A program made the translations under genes and the position numbers. A stretch of 64,000 nucleotides of DNA from Ideonella sp. MAG2 (GTDB taxonomy: Bacteria > Pseudomonadota > Gammaproteobacteria > Burkholderiales > Burkholderiaceae_C): positions 136,409 through 200,408 of the forward strand of contig PTEU01000002.1 of assembly GCA_004359425.1 (NCBI GenBank). Direction: 5' to 3'. The notes under the pieces are model-generated. The model searched no databases, had not been told where the DNA came from, and saw nothing but the letters and a program-made list of their open reading frames with translations. This document shows positions 42,961 to 51,412 of the stretch, in pieces (position 1 is the stretch's first letter; each line of letters opens with the position of its first letter).

Positions 42961-43634
42961 AGCTGATCAACACCCACTATCACGGTGACCACTTCTTGGG
43001 CAACCAAGCCTTTGTGGAGGCCTTCGGCCAAGCCTTGCCCATTTATGCCCACCCCTTCAGCCGCCAACACATTTCGGGCGCGGCCGGGAGCATGTGGCGC
43101 AGCATGATGGAGCGCTGGACCAACGGCGCATCCGCTGGCACCGAGCTGGTGGTGCCGACCCATGACGCCGTGCACGGCCAAGAGCTGCGCTTTGGCGATA
43201 CGCTGCTGCGCTGCCACCACTATGGCGTGGCCCACACGCCCGGCGACATTTGCGTGGAGGTGGTTAACGACAAAGTGGTGATGGTGGGCGATGTGGCCAT
43301 GAACCGCCGCATTGCCAATATGGATGACGGCAGCTATTTAGGCAGCCTCAAGACCATGAGCGAGTTGGCGCGCGCCACCCAAGCCACACTCTGGGTGCCC
43401 GGCCATGGCGATGCCTCCCCCACCCTGCTGGCCGAGCAAAGCGAGCTGTTTGAGGGCATTTACCGCCCCTGCGAGCAGGCCGTTAAAGCAGGCCAAGACG
43501 AAGCCGCCGCCAAGGCCCGCGTGCTGGCCGACCCGCGTGTGAAAAAGCATGCCCCGCACACCCAGGGCTGGGACAGCAATATCGGCAAGTACATCAGCCT
43601 GGCCTATTTGGAAGCCGAGAAGGAGGCTTTCTGA
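42961..43634 (+). pseudogene. Metallo-beta-lactamase-fold hydrolase, N-terminus missing
   Basis: The retained part begins at ELINTHYHGDHFLGNQAF, with the zinc motif HYHGDH, and goes on with HTPGDICVEV, VMVGDVAMNRRIANM and LWVPGHGD, then a C-terminal helix region, about 224 residues in all. The first strands of the fold (normally 80 or more residues, often with a signal peptide) are replaced by toxin-derived sequence (MRLGVWMLAHTDSHPP). Related proteins near sox genes are called SoxH-like, but the assignment is tentative. Its stop overlaps the methyltransferase start. Confidence 0.78.
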
Positions 43635-44248
43635 TGCAGAGCTTTTGGAACGAACGCTTCGCCGCACCGGGCTATAAGTACGGCACAGCACCGAATGCCT
43701 TCTTGGTGGAACAAGCCGCCGCTTGGCCAGCCCCGCGAGCCGTGTTGGCCGTGGGCGATGGCGAGGGGCGCAACGGCGTGTGGCTGGCCGAGCAAGGGCA
43801 CCAGGTGCTGGCCGTGGATTACGCCCAAACCGGGCTGGACAAAGCCCTGGCACTGGCCCAGCAACGCAGCGTGCCGCCCGGCCGCTATGCCACGCTGTGC
43901 GCAGACTTAGCGGCCTGGCAACCCGCCCCCCAAAGCACCGAGGCCGTGGTGCTGATTTATTGCCACCTGGCGTCTGCCCTGCGCCGCCCCGCTCACCGGC
44001 ACCTGGCTCGCAGCCTCAAAGCGGGTGGCGTGCTGGTGCTGGAGGCCTTTCACCCCACGCAAAAGGGCCGCCCCAGCGGTGGCCCGCAAGACGTGGACAT
44101 GCTCTACACCCTGGACGACCTGCGCGCAGACTTTGCGGGCGAGCTCGATGAGGTGCTGGGTTGGGAAGGTGAAGTGAGGTTGGATGAAGGCCCTGGCCAC
44201 CAAGGCCTGGGTTGGGTGACCCGTTTTGTGGGCCTGCGGCCTGAATGA
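43634..44248 (+). CDS. SAM-dependent methyltransferase (TehB-like)
   Basis: A 204-aa class I methyltransferase. The SAM-binding motif is VLAVGDGEGRNGVWLAEQGH, followed by the acidic ribose contact in VLAVDYAQTGLDKAL and the motif VLVLEAFHPTQ. It has the short TehB-like layout. Its ATG overlaps the TGA of the metallohydrolase gene, so they are coupled. The substrate is unknown. Confidence 0.88.
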   Translation: MQSFWNERFAAPGYKYGTAPNAFLVEQAAAWPAPRAVLAVGDGEGRNGVWLAEQGHQVLAVDYAQTGLDKALALAQQRSVPPGRYATLCADLAAWQPAPQSTEAVVLIYCHLASALRRPAHRHLARSLKAGGVLVLEAFHPTQKGRPSGGPQDVDMLYTLDDLRADFAGELDEVLGWEGEVRLDEGPGHQGLGWVTRFVGLRPE

Positions 44249-44380
44249 GCCTTGTCAAGCCCGGCGGTTTGATCTGGCGCATGGCGCGGGTGCCACAAAC
44301 CGCGCGCCGGGCGAGCCCTAGCTTGGTTAATCAGTGTTTTCACCAGCTTCGCGTCAGCCTCTTGGCCTTAATATCTGTTT

Positions 44381-44848
44381 TTGCTTATTTATAGATTTTT
44401 GCCTTGGTCTGCCAAGGCTGCGCTATCCAGCAAGGAAGGCCTAAGCTCGCGCATCGAGGTCCACGCCATCATTGCAGTGAAGGGGGCCATGCCGGCCCGG
44501 GCTTGGCGGGTCAACCCGGCACTGACCAACCCCAAATTGTTTGCGCGGGACCGCCAGCTCTGTGCCTATTGCGGCCACCACTTTGCGCTGGACGACCTGA
44601 CCCGCGAGCACATCAGCCCGGTATCCCGGGGCGGGGAGGACAGTTGGATGAACTGCATCACCGCCTGCCGGGGCTGCAACGGCCACAAGGGCAACCGCCT
44701 GCCCGAAGAGGCGCGCATGAGCCTGATGTACCTGCCCTATGTGCCCAGCCTGCATGAAGACATGATCTTGCGGGGACGGCGAATTTTGTCGGACCAAATG
44801 GAATTTTTGCTGGCCAGCGTGCCCCGAGGCAGCCGCTTGCACGGCTGA
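44381..44848 (+). CDS. HNH endonuclease, N-terminus doubtful
   Basis: The frame gives 155 aa. The HNH fold is clear from about residue 50: NPALTNPKLFARDRQLCAYC, LTREHISPVSRGGEDSWMNC, ITACRGCNGHKGNRLPEEAR, with two CxxC pairs and the HISP motif. Family members in this order are about 185 aa. Here the first 20 residues come from an A/T-rich stretch and the only start is TTG at 44381, so the true N-terminus may be missing or start later. These orphan HNH proteins are chromosomal housekeeping-like genes of uncertain role. Confidence 0.75.
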   Translation: MLIYRFLPWSAKAALSSKEGLSSRIEVHAIIAVKGAMPARAWRVNPALTNPKLFARDRQLCAYCGHHFALDDLTREHISPVSRGGEDSWMNCITACRGCNGHKGNRLPEEARMSLMYLPYVPSLHEDMILRGRRILSDQMEFLLASVPRGSRLHG

Positions 44849-44915
44849 GGCGGGCGCTCTTTACGGGGGGTATGGCGGGTTGGCGCGGAGTGGCCCAGCC
44901 TATTAATCGGTGTAT

Positions 44916-44931
44916 GCTTATATTTATAAGC
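44916..44931. promoter_or_regulatory. Palindrome upstream of the sox genes
   Basis: gcttata-tt-tataagc is a perfect 7-2-7 inverted repeat in an A/T-rich patch just before the truncated soxC. It would fit an ArsR-family (SoxR/BigR-type) sulfur-responsive repressor site. A similar gcttatttatag occurs at 44383-44394. Because soxC lacks its 5' end, the original distance to a gene is unknown. Confidence 0.45.
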
Positions 44932-44941
44932 CACTGCCGAT

Positions 44942-45988
44942 ACCGCGCAGGCCTCGGTGTCGTTTGCGCCCTTGCAGTCGCTGTTCGGCATCGTCACGCC
45001 CTCGGGCCTGCACTTCGAACGCCACCACCAAGGTTGGTGGGACATCGACCCCTCCAAGCACCGCTTGATGATCAATGGCTCAGACGACAGCCTGTTGAAG
45101 ACACCCAAGGTCTTCACCATGGACGAGCTGATGCGCCTGCCCTCTGTCTCGCGCTTCCACTTCATTGAGTGTGGTGCCAACACCGGCATGGAGTGGGGCA
45201 ATGTGGCGGTGCCCACGGTGCAGTACACCCACGGCATGATCAGTTGCAGCGAGTTCACCGGCGTGCCGTTGAAGATCTTGCTGGACATGTGCGGCGTCGA
45301 TTACAAGCGTGCCCGCTTTGTGCTGGGCGAAGGCGCGGATGGCTCCTCCATGACCCGCACCGTGCCCATGGAGTTGATTGAGTCGGGCGAGGCCTTTGTG
45401 GCCTATGGCCAAAACGGAGAGATGCTGCGCCCCGAGAACGGCTACCCGCTGCGCCTGGTGGTGCCTGGCGTGCAGGGCGTGAGCTGGGTCAAGTACCTGC
45501 GCCGCATTGAAGTGGGCGACAAGCCCTATGGTGCCAAAGACGAAGCAGTGCACTACATCGACCTGATGAAGGACGGTACACATCGCCAGTACACCAGCAC
45601 TCAGGAGTGCAAGAGCGTGGTGACCACGCCCTCTGGCGGCCAAGTGCTGTTGGACAAAGGCTTCTACAACATCTCGGGCTTGGCTTGGTCGGGCAAGGGC
45701 AAGATCAAGCGCGTGGATGTCTCGGTGGACAGCGGCCGCAACTGGCGCAGCGCTCGCTTAGAAGGGCCGGTGATGAGCAAGTCGCTGACCCGCTTCAACA
45801 TCGACTGGAGCTGGGATGGCAAGCCCGCCATCATCCAAAGCCGCGCCATGGACGAGACCGGCTATGTGCAGCCCAGCTACCAGCAAAGCCGCGCCGTGCG
45901 TGGCACACGCTCGATCTATCACAACAACTCCATCCAGTCCTGGCTGGTCCAGGAAAGCGGCGAGGTGAAGAATGTCCAGCTCTCCTAA
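44942..45988 (+). pseudogene. soxC: Sulfane dehydrogenase SoxC, N-terminus missing
   Basis: The molybdenum-cofactor subunit of the Sox(CD)2 sulfane dehydrogenase. From ASVSFAPLQSLFGIVTPSGL onward the sequence is typical: GWWDIDPSKHRLMINGSDDS, the Mo-ligand cysteine region FIECGANTGMEWGN and the C-terminal dimerisation domain ending QSWLVQESGEVKNVQLS. About 343 residues remain of roughly 430; the Tat signal and first 85 or so residues are absent, with the break near 44935-44945. The nominal ATG at 44957 lies inside the domain and without a Tat signal the product would not be exported. It overlaps soxD by 17 bp. Confidence 0.88.
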
Positions 45989-47060
45989 ATCACCCACCAT
46001 GCGCACACGCCTGACTCTGGCCCTCGCCTTGGCCACCCTGAGCACCGCGTCGCTGGCGCAGTCCACCGCCTACCCCGGCGTAGGCCGCCCGGCCACACCC
46101 AAAGAAGTGGCCGCCTGGGACATCGATGTTCGCCCCGATTTCAAAGGCCTGCCCAAGGGCTCTGGCTCGGTGGCCAAGGGCCAAGATGTGTGGGAGGCCA
46201 AGTGCGCGTCTTGCCACGGCGTGTTTGGTGAGGCCAACGAAGTGTTCTCACCATTGGTGGGCGGCACCACCGCCGATGACGTGAAAACGGGCCGTGTGGC
46301 CAAGCTGCTGGACCCGACTTTCCCTGGCCGCACCACCTTGATGAAAGTCTCCAGCGTTTCAACGATCTGGGACTACATCAACCGCGCCATGCCCTGGACG
46401 GCACCGAAGTCTCTGAGCACGGAAGAGGTCTATGGCGTCACCGCCTATCTGCTGAACATGGGCGGCATCGTGCCGGACAACTTCGTGCTGTCCGACAAGA
46501 CCATCGCCGAAGCCCAGGCCCGCATGCCCAACCGCAACGGCATGACCACCGACCATGCCATGTGGCCAGGCAAGGGCATCGGGCATAACAAGCCCGACGT
46601 GCAAGCCAAGGCCTGCATGACCGACTGTGCGCCCGAAGCCAAGGTCAGCTCCTTCTTGCCCGCCTTTGCGCGCAACAACCACGGCAACCTGGCGGAGCAA
46701 AACCGCTTGGTCGGCCCGCAGCGCGGTGCGGACACCACCCAGCCCGAAGGCAGCGCACCGGCCAAGGCCGCGCCAGCCGCTGCCCCTAAGGCCGACGCAG
46801 GTGCCGCCGCCGCGCTGGCCTTGATCAACAAACACACTTGCGTGGCTTGCCACGGTGTGGAGAGCAAGTTGGTCGGCCCGGGCTTCCGCGAGGTCAGCAA
46901 AAAAGTAGCTGGCAAAGCGGATGCTGTGGACTATCTGACGGCCAAGATCAAGGCAGGTGGTGTGGGCGTGTGGGGCCAAATCCCCATGCCTGCGCAAACC
47001 CTGCCCGACGCCGACGCCCGCGCCATCGCGCAGTGGATCGTCGACGGCTCCAAGAAGTAA
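45972..47060 (+). CDS. soxD: Sulfane dehydrogenase diheme cytochrome SoxD
   Basis: A 362-aa periplasmic cytochrome that takes electrons from SoxC. A signal peptide follows MRTRLTLALALATLS; heme motifs are CASCH at 78-82 and CVACH at 290-294, each in its own cytochrome domain, joined by an Ala/Pro linker (PAKAAPAAAPKADAG). Start 45972 has GAGGTG upstream; an internal ATG at 45999 is possible. It overlaps soxC and is followed by soxY. Confidence 0.93.
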   Translation: MSSSPKSPTMRTRLTLALALATLSTASLAQSTAYPGVGRPATPKEVAAWDIDVRPDFKGLPKGSGSVAKGQDVWEAKCASCHGVFGEANEVFSPLVGGTTADDVKTGRVAKLLDPTFPGRTTLMKVSSVSTIWDYINRAMPWTAPKSLSTEEVYGVTAYLLNMGGIVPDNFVLSDKTIAEAQARMPNRNGMTTDHAMWPGKGIGHNKPDVQAKACMTDCAPEAKVSSFLPAFARNNHGNLAEQNRLVGPQRGADTTQPEGSAPAKAAPAAAPKADAGAAAALALINKHTCVACHGVESKLVGPGFREVSKKVAGKADAVDYLTAKIKAGGVGVWGQIPMPAQTLPDADARAIAQWIVDGSKK

Positions 47061-47131
47061 AACCACCCTCGCCTCTATTCGTGTATTGCGATAGAGTCAA
47101 ACTGATTACCGCCCACCCTAGGAGTTGTGAA

Positions 47132-47590
47132 ATGCAAACCCGTCGTCAAATGCTCGCGCACAGCGCGACCGTCGCTGGCCTGATGGCCGCCGCAGGCCTG
47201 TTGCCTGCCTCTGCCATGGCTGCCTGGAATGGCGGTGCCTTCGAAGCCAAAAACATGGCCGACCTGATGAAGGCCCTGGGAGGCAATGCGCCCGCCGAGA
47301 GCAAAGATGTCACCGTCACCGGCCCCGACATCGCCGAGAACGGTGCTGTGGTGCCCGTGGGTGCCTCGACCAGCCTGCCGGGCGTCAAGCGTCTGTTGAT
47401 CTTGATCGAGAAAAACCCCTCCATGCTGGCCGCCTCTTTTGATGTGACCGACGCCATTGAGGCCAATGTGGCCACCCGCGTCAAGATGGGCCAGTCCTCC
47501 GATGTCTACGCCGTGGCGATGATGAACGACGGCAAGGTGCTGTTTGCCAAGAAGGAAGTCAAGGTCACCTTGGGTGGGTGCGGCGGTTAA
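47132..47590 (+). CDS. soxY: Thiosulfate-oxidation carrier subunit SoxY
   Basis: A 152-aa periplasmic protein that carries the sulfur intermediates on its C-terminal Cys. The carrier tail reads VKVTLGGCGG, the required GGCGG motif at 148-152. The N-terminus MQTRRQMLAHSATVAGLMAA has a twin-arginine pattern, so it is probably Tat-exported together with SoxZ. The ATG at 47132 follows TAGGAG. Confidence 0.96.
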   Translation: MQTRRQMLAHSATVAGLMAAAGLLPASAMAAWNGGAFEAKNMADLMKALGGNAPAESKDVTVTGPDIAENGAVVPVGASTSLPGVKRLLILIEKNPSMLAASFDVTDAIEANVATRVKMGQSSDVYAVAMMNDGKVLFAKKEVKVTLGGCGG

Positions 47591-47657
47591 GCCTGCGCCC
47601 TTGGCCGTGGCCAACCAACATCCTCATTTGTTAGCACTCAATTTTTAGGAGCCCCTC

Positions 47658-47969
47658 ATGGCTGATCCCATGCGCATCCGCGCCCAAGCTTCCGGCGACA
47701 AAACCACTGTCCGCGTTCTCATGAGCCACGAAATGGAAACCGGCCTGCGTAAAGACGCTGCCGGCAAGGCCATTCCTGCCTGGTTCATTCAAGAGCTGTC
47801 CGCCAGCCTGAACGGTAAGGTGGTGATGACCTCTCAGTTCGGCCCCTCTGTGTCCAAGAACCCGTTCCTGCAGTTCACCATCAAAGGTGCCAAGGCGGGC
47901 GATAAAGTGGCCGTGACCTGGACCGACAACAAGGGCGACAAGCGTACTGACGAAGCCACTGTGAGCTGA
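47658..47969 (+). CDS. soxZ: Thiosulfate-oxidation carrier subunit SoxZ
   Basis: A 103-aa partner of SoxY without its own signal peptide, co-exported with it. MADPMRIRAQASGDKTTVRV, LMSHEMETGLRKDAAGKAIP and KVAVTWTDNKGDKRTDEATV are family-typical. A strong hairpin follows it before soxA. Confidence 0.96.
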   Translation: MADPMRIRAQASGDKTTVRVLMSHEMETGLRKDAAGKAIPAWFIQELSASLNGKVVMTSQFGPSVSKNPFLQFTIKGAKAGDKVAVTWTDNKGDKRTDEATVS

Positions 47970-47983
47970 CCGACCCCTTCGCA

Positions 47984-48011
47984 CGAACACACCCGCCTCG
48001 GCGGGTGTTCG
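47984..48011. other. Hairpin between soxZ and soxA
   Basis: cgaacacacccgcc-tcg-gcgggtgttcg forms a strong stem with a two-base bulge, starting 15 bp after the soxZ stop. It lacks a following T-run, so partial termination or protection of the soxYZ 3' end is more likely than full termination. Confidence 0.6.
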
Positions 48012-48058
48012 CGCATGAGATAGGCCTTCCAAACACGCATAACGGAGACAAGCAGTCT

Positions 48059-48892
48059 ATGTCCAAGCTCACCCAGCGCAGCACACACGTCCGCCGCCTT
48101 TGGCCCATGGCCATGGGCCTGCTGGCAAGCGCCTTTGCACTGCCCGCCACAGCCCAAAAGTCTGCCGCTGACGGCATTGCTGAGTACCGCGCCATGCTGG
48201 CCGACGGCAACCCCGCCGAGCTGTTCGAAGCCAAGGGCGAAGACCTCTGGAAGCAAAAGCGTGGCCCCAAGGCCGCCTCTCTGGAAAAGTGCGACCTGGG
48301 CAAGGGCCCGGGTGTGGTCAAAGGCGCATGGGTGGAGTTGCCGCGCTACTTTGCCGACACCCAGCGCGTGCAAGACCTGGAGTCTCGCCTGCTGACCTGC
48401 ATGGAGACGCTGCAAGGCTTTGATGCCAAGAAGATTGCCGCCACGCCTTTTGGCAAAGACGAGCAAAAGACCATGGAGGCCTTGGCGGCGTGGATCTCCG
48501 GCGAGTCCAAAGGCCTGCGGATGGCCTTGCCACAGAGTCACCCCGCTGAGAAGCAGATGTACGAGATGGGCAAGCGCGCCTTCTTCTTCCGGGGTGGGCC
48601 CATGGACTTTGCTTGCGCCACTTGCCACGGCGAAGCCGGTAAGCGCATCCGCCTACAAGACCTGCCCGACCTGCGCAGCAACCCCGGTGATGGCGTCGGC
48701 TTTGCCGCCTGGCCGGCCTACCGCGTGTCGAGCGGCGAGATGTGGAGCATGCAGCGCCGCTTGAACGACTGCTACCGCCAGCAGCGCTTCCCCTACCCCG
48801 GCTTTGCCTCGGATGTCACCGTGGCACTGAGTGTGTACATGGGCGTGAACGCCAAGGGTGCCGAGAGCATCACCCCCGCCATCAAGCGCTGA
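48059..48892 (+). CDS. soxA: Sulfur-oxidation cytochrome SoxA
   Basis: A 277-aa periplasmic c-type cytochrome that, with SoxX, attaches thiosulfate to SoxY. The signal peptide ends LPATAQ. One heme motif is seen (CATCH, 186-190); the N-terminal heme is absent and Cys78 and Cys114 fit the disulfide that replaces it in monoheme SoxA proteins. Cys238 in RRLNDCYRQQ is the persulfide heme ligand. GGAG lies about 13 bases upstream of the ATG. Confidence 0.94.
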   Translation: MSKLTQRSTHVRRLWPMAMGLLASAFALPATAQKSAADGIAEYRAMLADGNPAELFEAKGEDLWKQKRGPKAASLEKCDLGKGPGVVKGAWVELPRYFADTQRVQDLESRLLTCMETLQGFDAKKIAATPFGKDEQKTMEALAAWISGESKGLRMALPQSHPAEKQMYEMGKRAFFFRGGPMDFACATCHGEAGKRIRLQDLPDLRSNPGDGVGFAAWPAYRVSSGEMWSMQRRLNDCYRQQRFPYPGFASDVTVALSVYMGVNAKGAESITPAIKR

Positions 48893-48908
48893 TCTGCCAG
48901 GAGTCACC

Positions 48909-49562
48909 ATGAAGAAGTTTTTCAACGCACATCGCATTGCTCTGGGCGCAGTGGCAGCGGCGGCCCTGGCGGGTTGCGCCTCTATGCCGTCCGAGTCGGA
49001 CCTGGCCGCCCAGTTCTCGCAAATGATGAACTCGTCTTTCCGCGATGAGGGCATTGCCAAAGTGGACCGCTTGCAGCAGGAGCCTTCGCAAGCGGCCTGC
49101 TCCACCGGCACAGCGCCTGACGAAGCAACCAGCAAGAAGATCGAAACGGCTGCATTGGCGAGCATCAAACCACCCAGTGACGGCAAGTATCTCGGCGACT
49201 GGAAAGAAGGCGAAAAGCTGGCGCAAAACGGGCGAGGCATGACTTGGACCGATAAGAGCGCTGCAGCGTCCGCCAACGGTGGCAATTGCTACAACTGCCA
49301 CCAGATCAACAAGGCTGAAATTTCCTTTGGCACCATCGGCCCCAGCCTCTACAACTACGGCAAGCTGCGCGGCGTGAGCAACCCCAACGACCCAGGCTCC
49401 AAAGCCATCGTGGACTACACCTGGGGCAAGCTCTACAACGGCTGGGCCTACAACGCCTGCTCCAACATGCCGCGCTTTGGCCACAAGGGCTTGCTGGACG
49501 AGAGCCAGATGAAGCACATCATGGCCCTGTTGTTGGACCCGGCCTCACCGGTCAATCAATAA
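48909..49562 (+). CDS. soxX: Sulfur-oxidation cytochrome SoxX
   Basis: A 217-aa monoheme cytochrome, partner of SoxA. The heme motif is CYNCH (127-131), and a Met ligand is in NACSNMPRFGHKG. The leader ends with a lipobox (AAAALAGC at 16-23), so the mature protein may be a lipoprotein anchored by Cys23. An insertion of about 70 residues before the heme makes it longer than the 120-150 aa common in SoxX. It follows soxA by 16 bp. Confidence 0.92.
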   Translation: MKKFFNAHRIALGAVAAAALAGCASMPSESDLAAQFSQMMNSSFRDEGIAKVDRLQQEPSQAACSTGTAPDEATSKKIETAALASIKPPSDGKYLGDWKEGEKLAQNGRGMTWTDKSAAASANGGNCYNCHQINKAEISFGTIGPSLYNYGKLRGVSNPNDPGSKAIVDYTWGKLYNGWAYNACSNMPRFGHKGLLDESQMKHIMALLLDPASPVNQ

Positions 49563-49593
49563 GCGCATTGCGCTTGAGCCCTTAACCGCTTAC

Positions 49594-49648
49594 CGAGCGC
49601 CGTGAGGAGCCCCGCCACAAGTGGGGCCGAGTTCAAACACGGCGCTCG
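49594..49648. other. Nested long hairpin between soxX and soxB
   Basis: cgagcgccgtg (49594-49604) and cacggcgctcg (49638-49648) are perfect 11-bp arms. Inside them gcccc (609-613) pairs with ggggc (623-627). The whole 55-nt element fills the gap before soxB and has no T-run. Confidence 0.6.
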
Positions 49649-49675
49649 CATCATTGCTGTTCCAGAAAGTCCGCC

Positions 49676-51412
49676 ATGAATATCAGTAAACGCGAATTTA
49701 TGCAGGTTCTCAGTGCCGCCTCCGTGGCTGGCATGGGCTTGGGCCGATGGGCAGACGCTGACGCTGCAACGGCTCAAAAAGGCCTGTACGACCTGCCCCG
49801 CTTTGGCAATGTGTCCTTCTTGCACATGACGGACTGCCATGCGCAGCTCAAGCCCATTTACTTCCGCGAGCCCAGCGTCAACTTGGGGCTGGGCAGCATG
49901 CAGGGCAATCTGCCGCACTTGGTGGGTGAGCATTTGCTCAAGGTGATGGGCGCGCGTCCCGGCACCGACCTGGCCCATGCCTTCACCTACATGGACTTTG
50001 AGAAGGCAGCGCGCCGCTACGGCAAGGTGGGTGGCTTTGCCCACTTGGCCACACTGGTCAAGATGATGAAGGCCAGCCGCCCCGGCGCCTTGCTGCTGGA
50101 CGGTGGCGATACCTGGCAAGGTTCGGCGACAGCATTGTGGAGCGATGCCCAAGACATGGTGGACGCCTGCAAGGCACTGACCGTGGACGTGATGACCGGC
50201 CACTGGGAGTTCACCTATGGCATGGAGCGCGTCAAGGAAATTGTGGAGAAGGACTTCAAGGGCAAGTTGGACTTTGTGGCGCAGAACGTCAAGACCAATG
50301 ACTTTGGGGACCAGGTTTTTGCACCTTATGTGATCCGCGAAATCAACGGCGTCTCCTGCGCCATCATCGGCCAGGCCTTTCCCTACACGCCGATTGCCAA
50401 CCCGCGCTACATGGTGGCGGACTGGGGCTTTGGCATCCAAGACGAGAACATGCAGAAGATGGTCGACGAAGCGCGCGGCAAAGGCGCGAAGGTTGTCGTC
50501 GTGATCTCGCACAACGGCATGGACGTGGACCTGAAGATGGCCAGCCGCGTGCGCGGTATTGACGCCATCTTTGGCGGCCACACCCATGATGGCGTGCCCA
50601 TCGCCATTCCTGTCAGCAACCCAGGCGGCAAGACACTGGTCACCAATGCTGGCTCTAACGGCAAGTTCTTGGGTGTGATGGACTTTGAAGTCAAAGACGG
50701 CAAGGTGGTGGACTTCCGCTACAAGCTCTTGCCTGTGTTTGCCAACCAGCTCAAAGCCGACCCCGAGATGGAAGCGGTGATCACCAAGGTGCGAAAGCCT
50801 TATGAAGCCAAGCTGGCTGAGAAGCTGGCTGTGACGGATGGCCTGCTCTATCGCCGAGGCAATTTCAATGGCAGCTGGGATCAGCTCATCTGCGACGCAC
50901 TGATGGACGTGCAAGGCGCTGACATCGCCTTCTCGCCCGGCTTCCGCTGGGGCACCACCCTGCTGCCGGGCGATGTGATCACCCGCGAGCTGATGATGGA
51001 CCAGATCGCCATCACCTACCCCTACGCCACACTGACCGAGATGACCGGCGCACAGATCAAAACCATTCTGGAGGACGTGGGCGACAACCTCTTCAACCCT
51101 GACCCTTACTACCAGCAGGGGGGCGACATGGTGCGGGTTGGCGGCCTGGCCTACACCTGCACGCCAGGCGAGAAAATGGGCAGCCGCATCTCCGACATGC
51201 GCCTCAAAGGCAAAGTGCTGGAAGCCGACAAGAAATACAAGGTGGCTGGCTGGGCCCCGGTGGCCGAAGAAGCCAAGACCATGCCAGGTGTGAAGCCGAT
51301 CTGGGACGTGATGGAGACCTGGTTCAAGTCGCAAAACGGACGCGTCGCGCCTCGCACCATCAACACACCCACACTGATGGGCGTGCAGGGCAATCCGGGT
51401 ATCGCGGCCTAA
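49676..51412 (+). CDS. soxB: Thiosulfohydrolase SoxB
   Basis: A 578-aa dimanganese enzyme of the 5'-nucleotidase superfamily that hydrolyses sulfate from the SoxY-bound intermediate. Metal-binding motifs are seen in order: FLHMTDCHAQLKPIYFRE (50-67), LLLDGGDTWQGSATALWS, TGHWEFTYG, VISHNGMDVDL and GGHTHDGVPIAI. The leader is MNISKREFMQVLSAASVAGM; it has KR where the Tat consensus has RR, so export by Tat depends on a variant signal. It ends 4 bp inside the convergent YeeE/YedE gene. Confidence 0.96.
   Translation: MNISKREFMQVLSAASVAGMGLGRWADADAATAQKGLYDLPRFGNVSFLHMTDCHAQLKPIYFREPSVNLGLGSMQGNLPHLVGEHLLKVMGARPGTDLAHAFTYMDFEKAARRYGKVGGFAHLATLVKMMKASRPGALLLDGGDTWQGSATALWSDAQDMVDACKALTVDVMTGHWEFTYGMERVKEIVEKDFKGKLDFVAQNVKTNDFGDQVFAPYVIREINGVSCAIIGQAFPYTPIANPRYMVADWGFGIQDENMQKMVDEARGKGAKVVVVISHNGMDVDLKMASRVRGIDAIFGGHTHDGVPIAIPVSNPGGKTLVTNAGSNGKFLGVMDFEVKDGKVVDFRYKLLPVFANQLKADPEMEAVITKVRKPYEAKLAEKLAVTDGLLYRRGNFNGSWDQLICDALMDVQGADIAFSPGFRWGTTLLPGDVITRELMMDQIAITYPYATLTEMTGAQIKTILEDVGDNLFNPDPYYQQGGDMVRVGGLAYTCTPGEKMGSRISDMRLKGKVLEADKKYKVAGWAPVAEEAKTMPGVKPIWDVMETWFKSQNGRVAPRTINTPTLMGVQGNPGIAA

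Noticed and set aside
44957..45010. ATG at 44957 as the true start of soxC
   Set aside because: The preceding codons (TAQASV) are already SoxC-like and the Tat signal with about 85 residues is absent, so this ATG is internal to a truncated gene.
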